Source: Chionis minor
Lineage: Eukaryota > Chordata > Aves > Charadriiformes > Chionididae
Length of the DNA: 64,000 bases
Assembly: GCA_013398295.1 (NCBI GenBank)
Contig: VZSF01008885.1
Span: forward strand, 496,001-560,000
Direction of reading: 5' to 3'
The first letter of the stretch is position 1; each line of letters begins with the position of its first letter. Of this stretch, positions 21,606-35,360 are shown piece by piece. The notes under the pieces are model-generated. The model was given only the letters and a program-made list of their open reading frames with translations. It had not been told where the DNA came from and made no database searches. The translations under genes were made by a program, and so were the position numbers.

Positions 21606-24600
21606 AACTGATGAGGTGGTTGGCCATTCAGGCGAATGGTCAGCACAAATTTCCCACTTCCAAACGAGGCCAGATGGGGTCCTAATAAAACAGTTCAGTA
21701 ACTTAGGGGAAGAAAAGGATATTCCCCATCATACATCCTTGCCTAGTTTAAGGTTTTTTGTAGTCCAGCCGAACTACACAGAGATGGCAGTCATTTCAGC
21801 TGTTACTAGTCCCCTCAATCTAGGCACATCTAGTCTTCACTAATGATTTAGGTTTCCACTGTAGCTAACTGCAAAGAGAAGACGCACTTCGGTGACATTT
21901 GTCATCTTCTATAGTTTTGCTACCCTGAAGTGGCATGAATGTACTCAAAAGGTACTCTGAGTCACGACTGACCGGAGATACTCCAGACAAGCAGCCCAAA
22001 TCAAAGATTTAATTTTTATATAGTCATAGTTCACAGAAAGAATTCCCACCCAAAGGGTGTTTACAGGCAATCACATTTCTTGACACTGCGAAAAACTACC
22101 ATAAGTGGTTGCTCAGTGTTACATTCCCTGGTCTCTTTTATCATTATATGTAAAAAAAAAAAGAGTATTACCCCAGTTTTGCTCAGTAGTGGTATTTGTT
22201 AGAAAGTTTTGTTTCAGTTTTACTACAGGATAAACTTAAAGGCAAACAGACACAATTCTGTGAAGAAATTGTTGTCCCTCCATGGGGCAGTGTAACTTTG
22301 GGTGGGGAGGAGTGGAGCACACGCAAAGCTCCTGTGGTCAGATGTGACACGAATCAAGCAAAATGTGAACTGCAGCACCTTCCCAAAATAGCGCTTGCTG
22401 TTAATAAGCTGTTTTTAACATCAAACAAGCAGCTACCTGAAGAGGTCTTTGAGCAGAAGAACAGTAAGGGATTGGGACTGTCATGTCTGCCTCAAACAAA
22501 CCTGATAGCAGGGGTCTGATAACCTAAGGCTGTTTAAACCCAACTCCATGTCAGAGCTGATGCGTGACTTGTACACTGAGCTCGAGCGAACTGCTGACAC
22601 AAGCATTCACGATACCACGTCAGACACAAAAAGGTGAAGATTTATCTTCAGCAAGAAATCCCAGATTCCTCCTCCAAAGTTGAAGATTGTCATCTCCATT
22701 TCTGGCATGCGGAGATTTGAGAAAGGACTGCCTATAGCCATGAAAAAACAACTATGCTGGGTATTTCCATTAGTCTACACGCCACCTTCCAGCAGCAAAA
22801 AAAATGCCCCTGCATAACAAATAATATGAAAAGTATGGTCATTCCTACTGCTTGTCTGTTGTAGGTAAAGACCTCCAAGTTTGTCCTGCACTAATGCATA
22901 CATTTTACAGTTCAATGTGCAATCAACACAGGTACTTAATTCCAGATAGCGGCAGTTCAGCTGCAGCACACAAACCAAACTTGCAACCATGTTATGCAAA
23001 GTCAAATACGTCTTTCCTGAGTATGGTTGTTCTGAAAAAGGAGACTCCCTCAGCATAAAAAAGAAATACTCTTCAACAACCTTTCAAAAGGTCTGTTAAG
23101 TCATTGCAGCAAAACTGGCCCTGTGAAAGTTTTGCACCAACAGAAATGGTTTTGTACACAAATCATGGAAGTAGCCCTTTTATACAAGGGTCAGAGTTCT
23201 GCACTGACACGCAAGTCTAAGCCAAGCAACCTGAGCTACCACCAACTCAGGCTTGAAGTACTTTCTTGTGAAATATTTCTAATATATTTCTTGAACTCAG
23301 TGAGCCCTTACTGGCTTGAAATTCCATTTAAACATTGCCACAAAATTTAAGAGAAAAATATTTAGTTCCTACTTCCCTACATTTACAGATTTTAAAAGAC
23401 AGTAATGAAGCACTCCAAAAAAAGCAACTAATTCCTCTCCACTCCATCAGTACTCGTACTCAGATATTGCCTTTAAGTTGCATCCCCAGATACTTTGCAG
23501 ATGTATGTTCAGAAAAGACATAACTGTAGTAGAGATGAAATCAATTATGTAGAAAGCAGAGGCTACTGCAAACTCATAAAGGAATGCAGTCACTGTGAAT
23601 ACATCTGGCACTATCAACATTTTATTATATTATTTTTGCTGGAATTTTATTAGGGTCTCCCTTCCTTAACAGCTGCTATTTAAACATAGGGCAATTAGCA
23701 GTTTTAAGGTTCCATCTTTGTGGAAAAACAAGCCATTTGCACGCACATAATCCTCAACTGTTTTACTAGACAAGAATCAGTTAACTACCCCAGATTTCAC
23801 AGCTGCATGTTAGAGAAGGCTTGAGAAAGAGGCAAAGAGGAGAAATCGATGTGAGCATGTTTACAGTGCTGTAAAATTTATTTCATCATCTTTGGAGTTA
23901 CTACATTTATTTATTTAAGGGATAAAAGTAACATATAGAAAAGCTTTCTATAAAGTTCATTCAGCTCTTTCATTTTAATGGCTACACATCACCACAGCGG
24001 AGTCTTTCAACTTAGACCCGTTTGGACATCTGTTCGATGGATGAACTGCTAGAGACACTCAGAGCCAGCATCTGCTGCACAAGCAATTTCCCTACCCACT
24101 AAAAGACTCCATCGTGCCCTCACGCTGTCTCACTTCTTGCAGAATTTCCTGCTGTAATTTAAATCCTAAAGGTTTCTCCTAGACAAAAAAGTGACTTCTG
24201 GAGATTGCCGAAGTGCTACTCCATGCACAGAAGAGAGGGCAAGCGGTAATGAAACCTTACAGACACAGCAGCGAGCACAACCTTGGGCAGAGTACTAAGT
24301 TAGTTTCTTGTTAGCCAGATTGGCTTCAAGTTCCTCTGTATTGCTTGAAGTGTTGCAATTAAGTACTGCTCTAAGCTATGCTTAATTAGCCTGTAAGCAA
24401 ATGCTCATTTGTAACTTGCGTGCAGTCTTAACGCAGAACTAAGTGTTCACTGAGAGCAAAGGGAAATTACACTGAAGGTACATCTGCACAAATATAGCTG
24501 GCTGCCTCCTGATTTTCCCTTCTCATTAATATCCTAGAAAATATTAAGAAATGTGTCACACTGTACAAATGGTTAGAAATATATATTCTCTCTCCCTGGA

Positions 24601-25404
24601 GCTGAATGTGGTGCTCTCCTACCCCCCAGCCGATGAGTGCTCCGCTCCCCTTGGAATGACAGCCTCTCTCTGCAGATGATGAAAGATTTGGGATTTGCAT
24701 TACTTTTTTCACCTGTGCAGTCAAAAAAAGCTACCCCACCTCCCAAAAAAACAACCGAAGACTGGGATGCAAATCATAATGGATAAGTATGCTCAAAGAC
24801 AAACAAAAAGCATAAACAAAACTTCCAGCAAATAGCATTTAAAAATTTGACTGGATCCACATTCAGAAGTAAAACCCAGCCTCGGTGCCCCTTGTGAAGC
24901 AGACAAGAGAGGGAATTAATAGGAGGTTCTCAAGTATATTTAGGACCTTTCAAATGCTACAAGTGGAATGACATAAGCTTCAAGCATAGCAAGGACATTT
25001 TTCAGCCAAACATTATTTGTACCTGCCTATCAGAGGACACTCATTTGACAAGGCTGTAACACAAGAGGCAAGGCTCAGCCTTGCTTGGACGAGCTTTACA
25101 AAGCTTTGCCAAGCTAGATAGTTTGTTAAAGAAAAAAAGTTCCAAGGTTAGCAGTGAAAAAAATCCACAGAACAAACCAGCATATAACACAGAAAAATAG
25201 CTTGAGAATATCAAATACAAGGTTTCATTTGCATGATTAGATGTTGCTATTCCAGTAACATTAGCTTTCAATTCTTTGCCTAATGAAAAGGAGGATGATC
25301 TTAATATATCTAATGTCTACTTCTTTTCAATCTGTTCCATATCAGTTACAAGGTCTGTGACAGTATTGCAAGCAATCTTTTCATCTTCTCATATACATGT
25401 ATCA

Positions 25405-25421
25405 TACACACACACACACAC
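25405..25421. repeat. (CA)n microsatellite
   Basis: About eight CA units. Simple repeat. Confidence 0.85.
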
Positions 25422-26681
25422 TTAAAACACTTTAAAACAACACTATTCTGGAATTTGAGACAACTCAGTAAAGAATATTCTTAATCTGAAGCATGGCAGG
25501 TATTTTTCAATGCTAAAACCGTCTCCCTGATACCCATTGTTTAGCATAGATCAGTCTATAGTTGTTCCACGTAACTGAGTACTCAGGGAATGGGAATTGC
25601 TGCAAACATCTGTAAAGCTGTTTATAAGGTCTGGAACTACTGTGGTTGGCTCGCTTTCAGGGGATTTTAGTAAGCAATAAGGAGAAGAAGTGTGACCAGC
25701 AACAGTATGACAAGCAAGTTACTTCAGAGTAATTAGCTGCTCTTAACAGTTTGCAGGCAAGGACAAGCTCAAAAATGACTCGCCGAAGCCCGAGGGCAAA
25801 TTGTCTGTAAAATTAAATCCTAGTGTTTTACTATCAGCATGCTGTTATTTAACTTCCAACGTTCTTTTCTGTAATGTTTTGCACCTCAATTGTTGATATT
25901 TTTTTTTTTTTTTAGCAGTATTTTCTCCCTAGGGATGGCTCGCTCATACTCTCATTGCCTATTCTGGCAAGCCTAGTGGGGAAAGGTGATTTTTAAAGGT
26001 GAACCTAGAAGGCGAGAGGAAGAACACGTGCAAGGTCATCCTTGGGTGAGGCAGCCAGCCTCTGTGACTGCAGGGCACAGACATTACTCCCATCACGGGG
26101 GCCCTCTGCAGTTGCTGAGCCTGCTTCAGCAAGCCTGGTGCCTCCTGACACGGCGTGGGTGGGGATGATGTTCCTAGATGTCTGGACGGACGGTGCACAC
26201 TGTTGACGCTAGGTGTGCGTGGGGTGAAGTAGGCTCCATTGAGAACGGATACAGCCCACACCTAAATATCCCCAAAAAGCAGAGCGGTTCCTCGCTCTGG
26301 CCAGACAAAGAGATCTAGGCAGATAAAAGCAGTGTCTGGAAAGATCTGGCTGCTTTAAAGTGGCACCTGTTTGGTAAGAAACAAAAGCAGCTTTTAAAGG
26401 TCTCTCCCACTTTCGCTCCTTTCCCCCGTAAAAACCTGCAGGACAATTTTTAGTTTGCTGTTAATGAAATTTCACTGGTAATAAGTCTGCTGAGACAGTT
26501 GCTTTATCCACATTCCCCAGAAACATACCGTGGTCAACATGCGATCTCATATCCAAGCTCCTAGCTGACAGTCAATCTATTTTGCTTCAGAGTACTATTC
26601 ATTGCCTCCTCAGCAACAGGTCTAAAAACAGACTTATGGTTCACGCCATAACGAAGGTACTTCCAACTCTGTGGCTTCCTG

Positions 26682-27012
26682 AAATCATAGTACGGTTTGG
26701 GTTGGGAGGGACCTTAAATATCACCTAGTTCCAGCCCCCCTGCTGTGGCCAGGCGTGCCTCCCTCTAAACCCTGCTGCTCAAAGCCCCATCCAGCCTGGC
26801 CTCGAACACCTCCAGGGATGGGGCATCCACAGCTTCCCTGGGCAACCTGTTCCAGTGTCTTACCACTCTCATGGTAAAGAATTTCTTCCTAATATTGAAT
26901 CAAAATCTACCCTCTTTCAGTTTAAAACCATTACCCTTTGTCCTATCGCTACGCTCCCCGACAGAGTCCCTCCCCATCTTTCCCGCAGGCCCCCTTTAGG
27001 TACTGGAAATGC
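26682..27012 (-). mobile_element. CR1 LINE 3' fragment
   Basis: The stretch begins with the reverse complement of a CR1 tail (GGTTTGGGTTGGGAGGGACC) and runs through CCTCCAGGGATGGGGCATCC, GGGCAACCTGTTCCAGTG and AAGAATTTCTTCCTAAT to CCCTTTAGGTACTGGAA. These are standard avian CR1 3' sequences. About 330 bp, 5'-truncated, same orientation as GRB10, no intact frame. Confidence 0.93.
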
Positions 27013-28619
27013 AGTAGGAGAAACCAGCTCCAGCAACTCTGACATGACAGCAGCAGGATCTACCACTGTAGAGAGCGAGTAATCCTAATGCCAATGCAGG
27101 AACATGACATGTAACTCTTATGAACCAGTGATGGCTTGCCTTTTAACAAGGCCAGATTAAATTTGCTTGTATGTAAGTTTTGTAAATGATGTTCAGATTA
27201 CAGACAGGCTGAAGCAAAAGATTGAAGGTACTTGTATTAATTAAACAAAATCACTTTTTAGTACAGTAATTCTGCACTCCTGTTAGAAGAAAGAATAATA
27301 CAATAAGAATTTAATAGCAATAAGGAGACTATAAATCAAGAGAACAGAGAATTGAAACTCATCCCACAATGATTTAATTAACTCAGCGGTATTCTCCTAA
27401 TGCAAAAATGTTATTAAATTCCCACTAACATCCCCTATGTTTAGGAAATGGAACAAAAGCATATCTGCAAGCTCTGGAGCAATGCATAAACATCCCATTA
27501 CCACACCAATGAACTTGCAAGTTCTCTCTTCCCCTGTGCACCCGCACACAAACACCACCTAAGTGAAGGCATAAGTTTCGAATGGATTTCCACTTTAAGG
27601 TGGGCACAGTTCACCACCCAGGGAATTACAGCAAGCCCAAAGACGCTTTTTTCCTTCTGCGAGCAAACAGCATTACTCCTGATGTTTAAGCAACCACTCT
27701 GTTGATGGTCTGGAAATGAACAAACCATACGCTGGCTTTGCCTTCCGTGCCTAGAAGTGGATGCTAGCAAGCAAGCAAAAAATTGGGCACCTTCCCAGTC
27801 CTGCACTACGTATGTCCACAGCATCTACCAGGGGGATCACCTGCAGCTCAGCTCCATGCAGGCTGCCTCAGCAAGGACCTCGTGGTGGGTCACCTCACCT
27901 ACCAACTGCTGACAACAACATGGTGCTGCAAGGTCACGCAGGATACACAGCTGAGGCTCTAAGCTATGAGCTGCTGCTTTCTTGCATCTGCCCTACTGGG
28001 TAGCAGAGGTCCAGAAAGGTTTTTATCCAACGTGTCTAAAGCTGACCTGAACTCACACCTTGAGTCCAGACAGCACAGACAGCAAGGAGAGCTGAGACTC
28101 AGTGCAGGTATTCCCACTGTGTTAAGCAATTCCTTAAAGGCCATCAATATAAAGTTATGACATCTCTGATTCATCTCAACCATTCACTTCTGGTCTAATT
28201 ACAATCACTCAATATAGTTCTGGAGTTTCTTTTAATTCCCTACTGCACTGATGTTTACACCCAAACCCATTCCTGCCTGCCTCGCTAGGCACAGAGAGAA
28301 TTACAATTTCTCTCATGTTACGTTTTCCCATTTTCCCCCGCACTCTCTGCCTGATAGCTTCTCAATTCTGTCAATTCCTGATCAAAGCATAAAACAGCTA
28401 AGGTACGTTCTCACGGTGACATTAATAAAACATAGCAAGAGTAAAGTCGTGCAACAAAAACGTGCAAGGACACACCTAAGAGGCGTGCATAAAAATCTAG
28501 TGTGAATATGCTAATGCACAGCTACGGCAGCATATACCGCAAGGCAGTCCTAAAGGTTAATTGCAAGGGCATTACTACTGTTAAACAGCTTTTTTTAAGG
28601 CAACCGCAAGCATTACTGC

Positions 28620-28850
28620 GTGGCTGAACACCCGGTGGGGCTGCCAGCACACGTGCAGCAGGGCAGGTTTGGGTCGGGCCAGTCCCATGCCGCCGAGTGT
28701 GCCAGACCACCCTCAGAAAACTGGAAAACGCATCCCCCGGCGCGCTGCCGCTGGTCCCGACCAGGCAGCCCTCCTCCCAGCACGCTCCCGCTGCCGGAGC
28801 ATCACTTACGGGTAGGGAGCCAAAACGCTCCTGGGAACGAGGCCAGGTTT
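28620..28850. other. GC- and CpG-rich patch inside the intron
   Basis: A local rise in CpG (GGTCGGGCC, CCCCCGGCGCGCTGCCG, CTGCCGGAGC) in an AT-rich setting. A strong minus-strand donor-like CCC|GTAAGT lies at 28808-28809. No coding similarity seen. It could be a small CpG island or a GC-rich relic. Confidence 0.4.
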
Positions 28851-31800
28851 GTGTCATTAAAAACAAAAAAATCCCAACAAATAACATACTTTCGGGTTTG
28901 AGTGTGAGATGCCCTTAATATTTCCCGTAATTCATGTTGGGACTGTAACTACTGTTCTGGCACTTTCCAAAAGCAAGAACAAAGAGACTAATTTCTTTCT
29001 TTCTACCACCAAGCTTCCTGCTGTAACAGGCGTGAGGAAGGAGAAACAGCAGCTTTGGCTCCGTGCTGATCCCAGACCACCAGCAGACCACGCTCCGGGA
29101 TCCAGCTGAAGAGCCTGCAGAGCCCCCCTGACCACCCAGCTCTGACGGCGCTGAGGACTGCCCGTCTTCAGCTCAGTCCAGCAGGCTCGTTAGTCTTCAC
29201 TTATTCATTGCTCTCTTCTTCAGTAATGAGCAAATGAGACTTTCCAAAACCACGCGAGCTCCCCCCCTCCTTGCCCCGATTTCTTCAGGAGTAATGGGAC
29301 AACATGTTCGCGTGACCCAGGGGACAAGGTGACAAGTAATGCAGCATCTTTCCTACGTTGCCCATCAAATTTAGCCCATTTAGTTCAGGCAGGCGTTACT
29401 TCTCCAAAGAAGAGAGGGGCAGCCAGGGAAGTGCCAAGCCTGTTTTCATACAGTTAGATCACAGCCCCGCAGTGGAGGCCTGATCTTTCCCAATTTTTCC
29501 GAAACATGATCACAACTTTCTTAAAAAAAAGGCATCAGAGTTAAACATGCTGCAGAGCAACCCATGTACGATTGATTTCTTTAGCTTAAGAGCCTTGCTT
29601 CAAAAAAATATTTGAGAGAAAAACCATGATATACCATGGCAGATACCCATGAAAACCCGTATTTTAACGTTGGGCCAAAAGCCATGCCTGAACCTGGACC
29701 TATGGAATTGTGCTGATTAACCCAGCTAGAGGATTTGGTCTGTTTAGAGGAAGTGAAGTCCTGTTGACTCAACCTGATGTTAGTATTGATTTTCAAAATG
29801 TCTTGTTGCTAGAACTTATTCAACTGCAGGATAAAGTACAAAATTTGGTTGTCACACATGCAAAAATCTAACTAAGTACCTCAAGTTTTCATTATATAAA
29901 AGTTTGTATTTTTGTACAGCTTCTCTTTTGGAAATCAACATCCTTATCTTCAAAAGAGCCAATATAAAAGTTTTACAGGAAGAAAAATAAAAAAACCCAT
30001 GCATCATAACATGTAATTAGAACAATTAAAACTAAGAAGTCTGTTTACAGGAGTTCCCTTGAAGGGTAACCAAATCTGGAAAAAAGGATGGCATTAATTC
30101 ACACCCATTTGTGAATTTAATTTGCTAGAAAAGAGTAAATAATTCTGGTACATCAAACCGCTATTTGGAAGTTTGCCTGGGCTGTATAGAGGGGGGGATG
30201 TGAGAAATTTGCCCTATTTTTACAGTTGAAAGCTTCATTGACTCACACAAGATACTTTAGCCTAATATCCTGTGGCATTGCAGTGACCTACATGTAATTA
30301 TTGCATGCTTTTTCCAAAATATTTGTATACAACCAGAAATTATAACCTAAGTTACCAACCAGTTCTTAGTTTATACCAGCAACACAAAGATGGACTTCAA
30401 TTAGCGGTAACCTAGCTGTCTGATGTTTTTAGCAATCTTTTGGACAAATGTTCAGTCTCGGTTTGGTGTAATTTTCTGGTTTCCATTCTTCTTGGACAAA
30501 CATATTTATCCTGTTAAGTAAATGATGTTTTAAAAACTTTCAGCTGTCCCTTCTCCCACCCCACAATCACTGTCTCCCTTAGGGGTGGGGTGATCTCATG
30601 TTTATAGGTGTGCATGTGTTTTATGAACAAAGATGTGGAGGAAAGGGAGAGGAAAAAAACCATCAAACAGTCTTGCAATGCCCCATGGTGTCACCCAGAA
30701 AATGTCCTCCCTGCTCCCACCTTTACCTGCCCTTCCCAGCACGGAAAGTTGGAGCGCTTACTATCCTCACAGAGATCTGCTGAAGTTGCTCCCAGCTCGT
30801 GGTCAGAGGCAGATGGGTGATACAGAGAAGAGGACAGAGAGGCACATGATGGAGGAGGAAAAGCTTGGGCAGGCACTGATCAGCTAGCTCCTCTCCCATC
30901 AGCCCCCTCCTGCCCAAGCTCATGGACAACGTTGCTCTTGATCCAAGAACTTAAGAGCTTTCTGGCAGCTTAAAGGGTCATACTTTCTCCAAACACAAGA
31001 CATTTGCGGTGTCTCGCCCGCCACACCAGTTGCTGAAGTAGCTACTGACCAAACAGCACAGCTAGTTGGTACTTTTTGTCAAGGTACTCACCAGCTGGTT
31101 GACTACGTTACTAAAACTTCAGTGGTGCCAATTTCTACAGAACCACATGCCATTCACTATCAACAGGTCGACATCTAACATTTCTGACCGTAAAACTTTG
31201 AGCAAAGTGGGCTGTTTCCACCTGCAGAACTGTAATAAAGGATCATGGCACTGAACTCCCAAGGAGCATGTATCTGTTTAATTACAAGTTATTTCTACTG
31301 CCAGATGCGTTTGGTCACGCAACCGTATTAGCCCAGACCCCGCCACTGTGGAATTGGCTCAGTGCAGGGTAGCCTTTGAAACATAACCTAAAGGTTCAGT
31401 TATTTCTCTTCCAAGTCTTTTACTACTAAAATGATATCTCAGTTACTCAACCTGCCTATGTGCTGGGGGGGAAAAAAGAAGTACCTACAAAATATTTTAA
31501 TTTCAGCTATTTTTCTAAACCAGAGAAGATTATCTAGAGTAAAATCTGCCATGATTTCAATAAGCCTGGCATTCTAGTTTTGCCTCCCGGATTGCTATAT
31601 TGATCCTCCCAATAAATGACTACCCCATTTGCCTACACGTGTTTTTAGTTTTGTGCTAGCACAGAAGACCCGTTATTTCTCACTGTTCTCTGTCTTCTGG
31701 GGAGCAGCTGCAGTACACTCCTGCAGCCATCAACTTTAAAAGCAGTATTCAGTGCCCGACTGGCAGCAGAGCAAGACGTGGCACACTGCTTCCTGCTGTG

Positions 31801-34800
31801 GAAAATCAGCACCATTACCAAACACGTATCAGAAAATATATTTAAAAAAAAAAATTATTCCTGATATGTGCTTTCTTTTGAGTAAGATAAAGAAAATGCT
31901 TCATCACCATGAGAAAACACAAAAAAAATCTACTACCAAAAAAGTAAGAAAGGTTTACTACAGCTATTTTTCATCGCTTTACTGCTTTTACCTTTCTTTG
32001 CTGAGCCAAGAAAGAGCATGAAACAAACGCAGAGCAGTGCATAAGCAATGTTGCAAACTGCCTGCTAAAAAAAAGCAGTGGCAACTGCATGGAAAAAAAT
32101 AAGAAAAGAGGATCAGAAGCAGCTTATGTCTCACGAAGACATCTATGTCTCAAGCTCCAGCTGCATGAATAAAATTCCGCATATGAGAAAAGACAACTTC
32201 CATTTTTTCAGCTACAAATATAATTCAAGCTTTATGACCTAAAAGCTCCTTTACTCACTCTTTCATCCACACATGCATCCTTTTCCTATAGAGAACAATA
32301 TACTGGGAAAAAGTTTTAATTCAGTAAAACTTGAACAGAGCTGGCATTTCTTTATGCCTAAGGCTTGGTGATATGACATGAGACTCTTCTGTGTTGCACA
32401 CAACGGGATCTTTAAATTCCTCTTGCATAACCACTACTAGGTTTTAACATGGCAGAGCTGTATTTTAAAATTATTAAAAAATAAGACCGAGTTATTCCAT
32501 GAGGAACAATACTAATGACAATTCGTTTCTTATGAAGTTGTACCAGACATCCCAGCTTCCCAGTGACCCACCGCTGTTTCACACAGTCAGCAAACAATTC
32601 TGAAATCCCTTAAGACTACATTAACCTGGGTCCCTCTCAAGTCCCCTAGATACGATCTGACCAAAGGCAATATTTCCTCCACGCCACGCATGTGCCATGA
32701 CGCCCCGCGTGATCAGAGCTGCAGCGCTGCTGACTGGAACTGCTATTTGCCTATTTACCCACAAATGCTCAAGAGGCACAAAGAGAATTACTTTTCACTA
32801 ACACCTCATATATCCCATGTAATCAGAATGGCTCATTCCAATCTCCAATTTTAATCCTTGCTTAAAATATCCAAGCAGAGAACCTGAAATTAAGCACCAT
32901 TATGTTTAACCTTGGTTTGCATTTAACATTGTATTTTTCATAAAACACAGCTCATTTCACTAACTGCCAGCCATTAAAACGTGCTGTTGCAGTCTTTTAC
33001 GTAAGTCCATCACTTACAATATAAACTACTGGTTAACAAAGTATCTATGGACATTTAGCTAAGCAAGAGCACGTCCCAAAAAAAATTACTCAAATAGCCA
33101 AACTTTACTTTTTTTTTTTAAATGGGATGAAGTTGGAAAGATGTACAACATTTAAGTTTCTCATTTTTCACTCTGATGTTCAGCAAATTCCATTGAAGGG
33201 AACTAGAATGGAATTAAACACAACTAACATCCTATGAGGAGGCTGAACAGACAGATTATTTTGTTATCCAACAACACTCCACATTTAAAATCGACGTATT
33301 AAAAATAAAGTTTTCTTCCTTCAGGAAAAAACTGAACCTACTTTTCTTTTTTCTCACTTTTGTTCAGCATACTCTAAAACCAGAGGGTTTTCTTCCAGTT
33401 CTGTTCTTCTATTTCTTCATTAAAGAGATGAAGGTAATTAATTACAGAAGAAAATATTTTCCTATTCTTCCCTCACCCTGAGCCAGTGTTTCTCATTTGC
33501 TTCCAATCAGTTGATAAACTGAAGTAAACAGTATAGCTGCACCTACAGAACAAGCCACTATTGTCCAGCATACTTTATCTCCTCATCTCATACGCTAAAA
33601 GGTTTTACCACTATAATGGATTGTCTTAGACTAATAACTTCAGCAGCAAGCATATCTACACAACATAAATATTTATTTAATTTTAGGCTTTTGAAAGGCT
33701 TGTCAAAATTTTCCATTTTAAAATTACAAAGTAAAACTTAGGAAAAAATCTACTTTTATTCTGTCTTTACAGCCATCTTCTTACATACATTAAAAGATTG
33801 TTTACTTTTATATTTATGTGCTGCTAAACCACTAGTTTCTAAATCCCATTGACAACTGACACACAGATCATTTAGGGTTCTTAGGGCTTTACGGAGTGAT
33901 CTTTTGGGTGGCTTGGTTAATTTTAGTAAAACATAAAGCGAAAAGGCAAAGAATCCCTGAAACTGGGAAATATTTGGAAAGGTTTGCCTCAGAAAGGCAG
34001 CTACGCTGCTGTCCTGTTGGCAAGTGCCAGGAGGCAGAACTGCCCCTCCGCTTGTCTCCCCAAACTCAGATTAGCACTGCCTTGGCAAAACAGCCTCTCT
34101 GGCTTAGCTGGTACCCAGGCCTCTGATCAGGTCCTGCTAAATTTCTAACGGGATGACTCAATTTTTTCCTACGATATTATTTGGTTATCTGTCTGTCTTG
34201 TACATATAAGAAATGTAGTAAAATGAATGAAGATGCACTGTGTCTTTCAAGAAAGCAGACAGCTGTTTATGGCGATGCAAAGCAATACAGAAGGTGCGAG
34301 GGTGTACATTAGCATCTACTGCTTGTAGCTAAACTCTCCACCCAAACCCTTTTATAAGTCAGAGCAAATGTAGGAGCTAATTACAAACTAACTGAGCACT
34401 GATAGAGAATATCATCAGTTTTTTGGGTACTCAAGCCAATAGTCAAGTAAGAGCAACCCACCTTTTCATCCCCATGCAAGTCAGCACAGTTTACAAAACA
34501 GAGGTTTTTGAGCCCAGCTTTAGTCTTTCAATGTGCTCAAGGACAAAACGAGATGGTTGTTTCTCAAAGACTGGAGTAGGATTGAGCAGAAAAACTGCAG
34601 TGTCGCTGAGATTATCGCTCTGGACCACATGAGGGCTCGGTCTGTGCTACCTTCACTGCCAAAAACCCAGAGAGTTGCTCAACCAGCTTTCCATGGGACA
34701 ATACTCCCCTTAAGTCCCATTACAAGGAGCTGGGCCTAGTTACATGCTCTGAGAACATTATTTTGCTTTTTAAGCAGCTTCATAGAAAACAGCAGAATAA

Positions 34801-35218
34801 AGCAGCACCACGTCCTTAAAGAAAACCACTGTTCACTGGCTTTCTGGCACCTCGAATATGCAGTATAACACGCACGGATTTTCTACCAACTCAAAGCTGA
34901 CTAATGTGACTTCTGAATTCGTAAGTCATTACTGTGGATGTCAAAATCCAAAAGATATTAGGCATTAATGCTTCATTCACAACATGCATGTATCTGAAAA
35001 AGACTTGCTTTATTTTTACACTTCATTCTTACAAACCTTTTAAAAAAAGGTCTGAAGCCTGTTTGAAGACACTCTCTCGGCCAGTGCTGCCCTACGCACA
35101 GACAAAGCCTGCGAGTGTTTCTACTCATCTTGAAACTTTTCTTTCTGCCTTCAAAATGAAATAGTCCACTCCTGGTTTGAACGCGAATGGATGACCCAAA
35201 GCTTCGTCCCATACTCAC

Positions 35219-35360
35219 ATGCTTACTAGCAGGTTGACTCTGAGGTAAAGATCCAGGGGCTAGCACTGGAGAGCTTGCAGGGCTACAAAGTTCTGGGAAG
35301 GGATTTGGGATGGCCGGCAAAGACGATGTTCTGAATTGCTGTTCTTCTTCTTGAAGACGC
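35219..35360 (-). CDS. GRB10: GRB10 coding exon, proline-rich family motif
   Basis: This 142-nt exon supplies one base that completes the Arg codon from the previous exon, then 47 full codons beginning [13 protein letters not shown] and ending QPASKH. It carries [10 protein letters not shown], the proline-rich signature conserved across Grb7, Grb10 and Grb14, with a further Ser/Pro-rich stretch ([14 protein letters not shown]). In the family this segment is a candidate SH3 or WW contact site. The acceptor is TTTGTAG|GCGTC and the donor CAT|GTGAGT, a strong match. The exon ends in phase 0, matching the phase-0 start of the RA exon. The last codon is His, where mammalian GRB10 has Gln just before DVKVF, as far as I recall it. 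Confidence 0.95.

Larger units (their letters stand above)
5606..35218 (-). other. GRB10: GRB10 29.6-kb intron between the proline-rich and RA exons
   Basis: The interval is defined by the acceptor of the RA exon and the donor of the proline-rich exon. The transcript-3' end (about 5.7-9.0 kb) is a CpG-rich block described separately. From about 9.0 to 35.2 kb it is AT-rich, mostly unique sequence. The recognisable content of that part is two dead CR1 fragments (17.5-18.3 and 26.7-27.0 kb), a possible old SINE (11.4-11.7 kb), a GC-rich patch (28.6-28.85 kb) and simple repeats. I saw nothing coding in the long stretches 9050-11380, 11700-17470, 18280-26680 and 27015-35218. Confidence 0.9.
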
